Source of the DNA: G963668185 sp963668185
Lineage (GTDB): Bacteria; Chloroflexota; Dehalococcoidia; Lucifugimonadales; G963668185
Assembly: GCA_963668185.1 (NCBI GenBank)
Contig: OY764162.1
Span: 248,001-312,000, forward strand
Length of the DNA stretch: 64,000 nt
Direction: 5' to 3'
Below, piece after piece: positions 58,482 to 64,000 of the stretch; within the stretch, counting starts at the first letter, position 1; every line of letters starts with the position of its first letter. The position numbers and the translations under genes were made by a program. The notes under the pieces were generated by a model. That model did not search any database and was not told the DNA's origin. It was given only the letters and a program-made list of their open reading frames with translations.

Positions 58482-59626
58482 ACCGCACGTTAGACGAAGC
58501 CGAAGTCGTCGTCATCGGCGGGGGCGTGGTCGGCATGGCCACGGCCTACTACACCGCCAAGCGCGGCAGTGACGTCGTGCTCGTGGACAAGGGCATACCC
58601 GGCTGGGAGGCTTCCGGGCGCAACGGCGGGTGGGCCGGCGCCGGAGGCAAGGCGGGCGGCGCGATCGCGGCGGAAAACTCCGCGCTCTGGACCGGGCTCG
58701 AAGAGGAGCTTGGCCGGTCGATAGAGTTCGTACAGGGAGGCTCGCTGCACATCGCGCTCACCGAGGAGGAGGCGGTCAGGGTCGAGACCAACGCCGAGTC
58801 GTCCCGCGCCGCGGGCAGCGACGTCCGCGTGGTCGATCTGCAGGAGATGCGCGAAATCCTGCCGGGCGTCTCCGACAAGGCGCTCCGGGGCACGTTCAAC
58901 CCCGGCGGCAGCCACGCGAACCCGCAACTGACCTGCGAGGCGTGGCGCGCCGCGCTCGACAGGCGCGGCGTTCGCGTTTACGAGCACACACGCGTCACGG
59001 GCGTCGGGACGCGCGATGGCCGGGTTACGGGCGTCGAGACGGAGCGCGGCCCTGTTGCGGCCTCGCACGTCGTGAACGCTGCCGGGCCGTGGGCGCACCT
59101 GGTCAACGAGATGGTCGGCCTGAGCACGCCGCCGCGTCCCGTGCTGATCGAGATCCTGTGCACGCTGCCGCTCCCGCCCGTTACGAAGGCGACGTTCGGC
59201 GGCAACGTGCTGTACTGCCGTCAGGCCGTGAGCGGCCAGCTTCACTTCGGCGGGTGGAACGCCGTCCACAAGGACGTCAGGGTCAACGAAGGCCTGGAGA
59301 CCTCATCGCTCGTGACCGGCGACATCGCCGAGCGGTTCGTCGAGATGGTGCCCGGGCTGCGCCACGCCAAGGTGCTGCGCACGTGGGCCGGCATCATCGC
59401 CCGGACGCCGGACGACCTGCCGGTCATCGACGCCCTGGACAGCCCGAAAGGCTTCTACGTGAACATGGGCTTCGGCGGCGGCGGCTTTGCGTTCAGCCCC
59501 GTAGCCGGCAAGATCGTGAGCGAGCTTGTCGTGGACGGCCGGAGCCGTTTCGACATCGGCGCGTTCAGCCTGTCCCGGATGCCCGGCATCTCAGACTTCG
59601 ACACGTTGGCCAGAGAGCCGGTGTAG
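58478..59626 (+). CDS. DAO-family FAD oxidoreductase (sarcosine oxidase beta-like)
   Basis: 382 residues. VVVIGGGVVGMATAYY (FAD, 10-25), GWEASGRNGGWAGAG, a VVNAAGPWAHLVNEMVG stretch and the C-terminal GFYVNMGFGGGGFAFSPVAGK typical of D-amino-acid/sarcosine oxidase family subunits. Together with the preceding gene (ATGA overlap) it fits the catalytic subunit of a heteromeric secondary-amine dehydrogenase (opine, sarcosine or hydroxyproline type). A longer frame from 57344 is antisense-like and rejected. Confidence 0.88.
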   Translation: MNRTLDEAEVVVIGGGVVGMATAYYTAKRGSDVVLVDKGIPGWEASGRNGGWAGAGGKAGGAIAAENSALWTGLEEELGRSIEFVQGGSLHIALTEEEAVRVETNAESSRAAGSDVRVVDLQEMREILPGVSDKALRGTFNPGGSHANPQLTCEAWRAALDRRGVRVYEHTRVTGVGTRDGRVTGVETERGPVAASHVVNAAGPWAHLVNEMVGLSTPPRPVLIEILCTLPLPPVTKATFGGNVLYCRQAVSGQLHFGGWNAVHKDVRVNEGLETSSLVTGDIAERFVEMVPGLRHAKVLRTWAGIIARTPDDLPVIDALDSPKGFYVNMGFGGGGFAFSPVAGKIVSELVVDGRSRFDIGAFSLSRMPGISDFDTLAREPV

Positions 59627-59633
59627 GCCTCCG

Positions 59634-60845
59634 TTACACCACCACGAGGTTCCGGGGCAGCTTGGACATGACCTCCAGCCGTTCGTCCGTCATCAGGAAC
59701 GTGTCTATGTAGGCCGCGCCGCTTCCGCCGGGCCAGTCCTCCCACACGTCGAACTGGTTCTCGAAGTTGAGTACCATCCCCGTCTCGAAGACGCGGTCCA
59801 CGCCGTCCGCTCCCGGCACGAATCTATGCACTCCCACCCAGTCCGGCGGGATCGCGATGCCGGTTGCGTAGCCGCCGACGAACCAGACCCACTTGCGGAG
59901 GCCGGCGTCGTCGATGTACTCGTCGCCCACCTTCTGCACCTTCGACAGCGGGTCTCCCGGCTTCACCGCGTCCAGTATCGCGTCCACGCAGCCGGCGGAC
60001 TTGTCCATCAGGTCCACCCATCGCGGATCAGGCTCGCCCAGCGAGAAGGTGCGGTTCACGTTCACGTGGTAGCGGTGGTAGCAGCCGCAGAAGTCCACGA
60101 ACACGAGGTCTCCCTGCCGCACCTGCCTCTGCGACGGCGGGCTGTGGTGCGTGCCGGCGCGCGGCCCCGAGCCGAGCATCGTCCGGATGCCGGGGTAGCC
60201 GCCGCCCTGGCTCATCATCGAGTGCATGATCACGGCCTCTAGCTCCGTCTCGGTGACGCCGGGCCTGATCGCGTCGCGGGCGGCCTCCATGGCGGCGTCG
60301 CCGATCTCCGACGCCTTGCGCATGACCTCGACCTCCAGCGGCGACTTCACGAACCTCAGGTCTTCGACGATCATGGAGCCGTCCACGACGTTGGCGCCGC
60401 CTTCCTTCAGGCGGTCTCCCAGCGCTTCGACGACCGTCGCATGGGGCGAGTAGCTCCAGGCTTGCAGCGCGACCGTGCCGCCGGCGACGCCCCGGTCTTT
60501 GAGCGTGTTGGCGATGGTCTCGATGTTGTCTCCGAAGCCGCCGCGCTCGAACCAGACGATCTCCCTGATCTCCGGCGTGGTGGATACGATGGTCGTGTGC
60601 CCCTTGCCGTCGAAGAAGACCGTGCCCTCGCGGTCGGCCATCACCAACACGCCGGTCAGGTTGCGTAGGTGGTACCAGATCATATCGTACGCGGTCAGGT
60701 ACGTGATGTCCTCCGGTATCGTGACGTAGATCGCGTCGATCCCCTTGTCGGCAAGGGAACTGCGCACGTTGTCCACCCTCGTCTTGTACTCCTCGGGCGG
60801 GAACGCCTGCGGCCAATCGACTTGCTCGCGTAGGTACTCTTGCAT
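59634..60845 (-). CDS. M24-family protein of creatinase/ectoine-hydrolase type
   Basis: 403 residues. An N-terminal creatinase domain (DKGIDAIYVTIPEDITYLTAYDM) and a C-terminal pita-bread fold. AGGAG before ATG 60845. Metal ligands of M24 peptidases are partly lost: the second Asp of the S-D-x-T-R-T motif is Asn (VNVNRTF), and the GHGIG histidine region reads GYATGIAIPPDW; Glu in VLNFEN remains. G-Y-x-x-G-I-x-x-P-P-D-W resembles ectoine hydrolase/creatinase relatives, so a C-N hydrolase of a small amine compound fits better than Xaa-Pro peptidase. Convergent with the FAD pair. Confidence 0.82.
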   Translation of the reverse strand: MQEYLREQVDWPQAFPPEEYKTRVDNVRSSLADKGIDAIYVTIPEDITYLTAYDMIWYHLRNLTGVLVMADREGTVFFDGKGHTTIVSTTPEIREIVWFERGGFGDNIETIANTLKDRGVAGGTVALQAWSYSPHATVVEALGDRLKEGGANVVDGSMIVEDLRFVKSPLEVEVMRKASEIGDAAMEAARDAIRPGVTETELEAVIMHSMMSQGGGYPGIRTMLGSGPRAGTHHSPPSQRQVRQGDLVFVDFCGCYHRYHVNVNRTFSLGEPDPRWVDLMDKSAGCVDAILDAVKPGDPLSKVQKVGDEYIDDAGLRKWVWFVGGYATGIAIPPDWVGVHRFVPGADGVDRVFETGMVLNFENQFDVWEDWPGGSGAAYIDTFLMTDERLEVMSKLPRNLVVV

Positions 60846-60999
60846 GTCAAACTCCTGTCTGCGCTTCGGATGCTGCCGGCCGACGGATTCGCGCCCATGA
60901 TATGCCAACGGCGATGAAAAGGGCAGGCCGCGGGTGTACACTACGCGCGGCAAGACTGAGACTGAGATTAAACACGAGCATACGAAGAAGGAGTGAACG

Positions 61000-62118
61000 A
61001 TGTCGTCAGCAGCCGAGAATGTCTATTCGAGAATCGGCGCCCGCCCCGTGATTAACGCCGCGGGAAACACGACGGTCTGGGGAGGCTCCACGCCGTCCCC
61101 GGCTGTTCAGCGCGCGATGGATGAGGCGAGCGCGAGCTTCGTCGAGATGGAGGAGTTGCTGAAGAAGTCGGGCGACTACATCGCGAACCAGCTTGGCGTC
61201 GACGGCGCGTACGTGGCGTCGGGCTGCTACGCGGCGCTCGCGCTGAGCACCGCCGCGTGCATGACCGGCGCCGACCAGGAACTTAGCGACCGGCTCCCGG
61301 ACACCGCCGGCATGAAGAACGAGGTGGTGCTGGCGAAGCCGCAGGCGTACACGTACGACCGCAGCTACACCGTCTGCGGCGCGAAGCTGGTCTGGGCGGG
61401 CGATGACGATGGCGCGTCCCTCGATGCGTACGAGCAGGCGATAGGCCCGGACACCGCCGCGGTGGCCTACCTCGTGCGCGCCGAGCCGGACGCCGGCGTC
61501 GCGAGTCTCGACGAGGTCGTCGAACTCGCGCACAGCCGCGGCGTCCCCGTCATTGCCGACGCGGCGGCCCAGATCTACCCGACGGACTTCTTCGTGCGGA
61601 ACGCGCAGTCCGCCGACCTGGTCTGCTTCGGCGGCAAGTACATGGGTGGCCCGCAGTCGTCCGGGTTCGTCTGCGGGCGCGGGGACCTCATCGAGGCCGT
61701 CACGCACCACGGCTTCATCTCCCACAAGTCGGTCGGCAGAGGGCTGAAGCTGGACAGGCAGGAGATACTGGGCCTGGTGGCCGCGATCGACGAATGGTTC
61801 ACGATCGACCACGAGGAGCGGTTCGTGGGCTACGGCGCGAAGTTCTCGGTCATCGAGGACGGGCTGCGCGGCGTTTCTTCGGTCAAGTCCATGGAGACGG
61901 TCAGCACGACCTCGTACTGGGGCGTGGGCCTGGATGTCTCGCTCGACACCGGCGCGCTTGGCAAGTCCGCCCCGGACGTGGCGGCAGAGCTTCTGGCAGG
62001 GTCGCCGCGCGTGCGCCTCGACGCCGTCGGAGACGACACACTGCGCGTGTGCGTGCACAACCTCAGCGAAGGCGACGAGCACATCGTGGCAGAGCAGATG
62101 AGGGCGGCGCTGGGGTAG
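61000..62118 (+). CDS. SelA-like PLP-dependent enzyme
   Basis: 372 residues. R-P-V-I-N-A-A-G-N-T-T-V-W-G-G-S opens the fold as in selenocysteine synthase (SelA)-like and D-glucosaminate-6-phosphate ammonia-lyase-like enzymes. PLP Lys213 is in LVCFGGKYMGGPQSSG and VIADAAAQIYP provides the Asp. With no selenoprotein genes in view, a lyase or racemase acting on an amino acid is more likely than tRNA-Sec synthesis. AAGGAG is ahead of ATG 61000. Divergent from the M24 gene and perhaps part of the same catabolic set. Confidence 0.8.
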   Translation: MSSAAENVYSRIGARPVINAAGNTTVWGGSTPSPAVQRAMDEASASFVEMEELLKKSGDYIANQLGVDGAYVASGCYAALALSTAACMTGADQELSDRLPDTAGMKNEVVLAKPQAYTYDRSYTVCGAKLVWAGDDDGASLDAYEQAIGPDTAAVAYLVRAEPDAGVASLDEVVELAHSRGVPVIADAAAQIYPTDFFVRNAQSADLVCFGGKYMGGPQSSGFVCGRGDLIEAVTHHGFISHKSVGRGLKLDRQEILGLVAAIDEWFTIDHEERFVGYGAKFSVIEDGLRGVSSVKSMETVSTTSYWGVGLDVSLDTGALGKSAPDVAAELLAGSPRVRLDAVGDDTLRVCVHNLSEGDEHIVAEQMRAALG

Positions 62119-62168
62119 CCTTCCGTAGCTAGCGACGCCGGTGTTACCATGTTGGCTGTACCTCTCGT

Positions 62169-62241
62169 GGGGCTGTAGCTCATCTGGGAGAGCGCTTCAA
62201 TGGCATTGAAGAGGTAGGGGGTTCGAGTCCCCCCAGCTCCA
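62169..62241 (+). tRNA. tRNA-Ala (anticodon GGC)
   Basis: 73 nt folding into a cloverleaf: acceptor GGGGCTG/CAGCTCC (one G-T pair), D arm GCTC/GAGC, anticodon arm CTTCA-ATGGCAT-TGAAG with GGC, T arm GGGGG-TTCGAGT-CCCCC, discriminator A. CCA is not encoded. Next to the hsdM gene. Confidence 0.95.
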
Positions 62242-62322
62242 CTTCCGCTCAAGCAGATAGGCGGACTATTCCCCCCCGCTCCGCAGGCCATCCGCGGCCA
62301 GGTCTGGTAATGTGATGGGACG

Positions 62323-64000
62323 ATGAACCATAGCGAGATAGTCAGCTTTATCTGGAATGTCGCGGACCTGATACGCGACACGTTCAAGCGCGGCAAGTAC
62401 CAGGACGTCATCCTGCCGCTGACCGTGCTGCGCCGGCTCGATTGCGTTCTGGCTCCGACGCGAGAGGACGTGCTCCAGCGGCAGGCGGAGTTGAAGGGCA
62501 GGGGACTCGAACACCTCCACAGGCAGCTCTGCCGCGCGTCCGGGTTCGCGTTCTACAACACCTCGCAGTACGATTTCGAGAGACTGCTGGCGGACGCTCC
62601 CAACGTGGCCCCCAACCTGCGGAACTATATCGCGGGCTTCAGCGGGAACATGCGGGACGTGCTGGAGAAGTTCGACTTCGACAACACCATCAGCAGGCTC
62701 GAAGAATCGGGCCTCCTCTTCCAGGTGTTGGAGCGGTTCGGGGGCGTTGACCTGCACCCGGACCAGATAGACAACGCGACGATGGGCACGATCTTCGAGG
62801 AGCTCATCCGCAAGTTCAACGAAGCGCTGAACGAGAACCCGGGCGAGCACTTCACGCCCCGCGACGTCGTCCACCTGATGGTCGATCTGATGCTGGCGGG
62901 AGACGAGGCGGGCATCGGGGGCAGGGGCGTCGTCCGCACCGTTTACGACCCATGCTGCGGCTCCGGCGGGATGCTGATGATAGCCAAGGAGCACATAAAC
63001 CTCGGTCGCCGTGAGAACGGCAATCTGCTGCACGGCCCGGCGAATCCGGATGCTGAGATTCACCTTTACGGCCAGGAAGTGAACCCCGAGACCTGGGCGG
63101 TCTCCAAGTCTGACCTGTTCATCAAGGACCCGGAAGGCCGGGACGCCGAGAACATCGCCTTCGGCACCACACTGTCCAACGACGCCCACGCCAGGCGGAG
63201 CTTTGACTACCTCATTGCCAATCCGCCGTACGGAAAGGACTGGAAGCGGGACGAACGCTCGGTTCGCGCTGAACACGATCGCGGCGCGATGGGCCGGTTC
63301 GGACCGGGCCTGCCCCGCATCAGCGACGGCCAGCTCCTCTTCCTCCTGCACATGCTCTCCCATACCAAAGACCCCGAACAGGGCGGCTCGCGCATCGCCA
63401 TCATCATGAACGGCTCGCCGCTCTTCACGGGCGACGCCGGCAGTGGCGAGAGCGCGATCCGCCGGCACATCTTCGAGAACGATCTGCTGGAGGCCCTCAT
63501 AGCCCTGCCTGAGCAGCTCTTCTACAACACCGGCATAGCCACATACGTCTGGCTCCTCACGAACCGCAAGGCCCCGGAGCGCCGGGGCAAGGTGCAGCTC
63601 ATCGACGGCTCATCCTTCTGGGAGTCGATGCGAAGGAGCCTTGGCGACAAGCGCCGCCAGATAACGCCGGACAAGGCTGAGGACATCCTGAAGCTGCTCG
63701 TCGATTACCGCGACGGCGACGCTCGCCTCGTCGCGAAGAACGGCAGTCAAGAGGAGGCCGTCGTGAGCCGCGTCTTCCCGGCGTCCCACTTCGGCTATCG
63801 CAAGATCACCGTCGAGCGTCCGCTGAGGCTCAACTTCCTCGCGAGCCCGGAGCGCATCGCGCGGCTTGAGGAGGAGAGGGGCTTTCAGGCGCTGGCGAAG
63901 TCGAAGAAGCGCGGCTACGCTGCGGACCAGGAGGAGTCCCAGGGGCTGAAGTTGCAGAATAAGCTCCGCAACCTGCTGCAAGAACTGCCTGAGACGAAGG
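62323..64000 (+). CDS. hsdM: Type I restriction-modification methyltransferase subunit M (partial)
   Basis: At least 559 residues; the frame runs off the right edge. The N-terminal HsdM helical domain (FIWNVADLIRDTFKRGKYQDVILPLTVLRRLD) is followed by motif X HFTPRDVV, motif I DPCCGSGGML (from Asp209), then the N6-adenine motif N-P-P-Y-G-K at 300-305. Methylates hemimethylated sites with HsdS; HsdR and HsdS are expected to the right. GGGACG before ATG 62323 is a weak site. Only 81 bp after tRNA-Ala. Confidence 0.93.
   Translation, partial: MNHSEIVSFIWNVADLIRDTFKRGKYQDVILPLTVLRRLDCVLAPTREDVLQRQAELKGRGLEHLHRQLCRASGFAFYNTSQYDFERLLADAPNVAPNLRNYIAGFSGNMRDVLEKFDFDNTISRLEESGLLFQVLERFGGVDLHPDQIDNATMGTIFEELIRKFNEALNENPGEHFTPRDVVHLMVDLMLAGDEAGIGGRGVVRTVYDPCCGSGGMLMIAKEHINLGRRENGNLLHGPANPDAEIHLYGQEVNPETWAVSKSDLFIKDPEGRDAENIAFGTTLSNDAHARRSFDYLIANPPYGKDWKRDERSVRAEHDRGAMGRFGPGLPRISDGQLLFLLHMLSHTKDPEQGGSRIAIIMNGSPLFTGDAGSGESAIRRHIFENDLLEALIALPEQLFYNTGIATYVWLLTNRKAPERRGKVQLIDGSSFWESMRRSLGDKRRQITPDKAEDILKLLVDYRDGDARLVAKNGSQEEAVVSRVFPASHFGYRKITVERPLRLNFLASPERIARLEEERGFQALAKSKKRGYAADQEESQGLKLQNKLRNLLQELPETK

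Overview
The window is 64 kb of high-GC, densely coding bacterial chromosome with one tRNA gene, no rRNA and no CRISPR array. It is probably from a Chloroflexota lineage of the Dehalococcoidia/SAR202 type. That is an inference from gene content: a form II molybdenum hydroxylase with its CoxD/E/G helpers, many FAD, GMC, aldolase and M24 catabolic genes, lipoproteins with Thr-Pro-Glu-Pro linkers, many small toxin-antitoxin pairs and abundant short palindromic intergenic repeats. No marker gene settles the taxonomy.

Left part (0-11.8 kb): the 3' end of a retropepsin-like protease, then a repeat-filled gap and a gene of unknown function that carries in-frame copies of a genomic repeat. A minus-strand housekeeping run follows (A-type Fe-S carrier homologue, M50 protease, tyrA, aroA, gmk). 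Next come a second aspartic protease with a small partner, gamma-glutamyltransferase, biotin ligase, a TPEP lipoprotein and a DUF2442-HTH regulator.

11.9-16.4 kb is an accessory island of visibly lower GC. It holds a PD-(D/E)XK nuclease-like gene, a junction of two gene fossils, and a three-gene minus-strand operon: an unrecognised 160-residue protein plus two paralogous ThsB-like TIR proteins. The first TIR gene is broken by one amber codon. A small multi-TM protein follows. This is the best candidate for an undescribed (defence-type) system here.

16.5-31 kb: an aldolase/amidohydrolase pair, a 2-TM protein, a DUF433/DUF5615 toxin-antitoxin pair, a histidine kinase and leucyl aminopeptidase. 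Then come a lipoprotein with eight tandem Cache-like repeats arranged as two blocks of four and, divergent from it across palindromes, an NCS2-type permease carrying an extra C-terminal domain. Small enzymes and a DHDPS-family lyase end this part.

31-46 kb: an Lhr-type helicase, a coiled-coil/nuclease-like protein, a GMC oxidoreductase, a four-gene ABC exporter cluster behind a malate/lactate dehydrogenase-family gene, two cupredoxin lipoproteins, a compact type II restriction-modification pair and dnaN behind a near-consensus promoter.

46-64 kb: a zinc alcohol dehydrogenase, the coxS-L-M-D-E cluster, decaying toxin-antitoxin remnants, a lipoprotein and coxG. Two coupled FAD oxidoreductases, an M24 creatinase/ectoine-hydrolase-like protein and a SelA-like PLP enzyme follow, suggesting catabolism of N-methylated or cyclic amino compounds. 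The window ends with tRNA-Ala(GGC) and the start of a type I restriction-modification locus (hsdM).

Four short repeat families (called A-D below) are scattered through the gaps.
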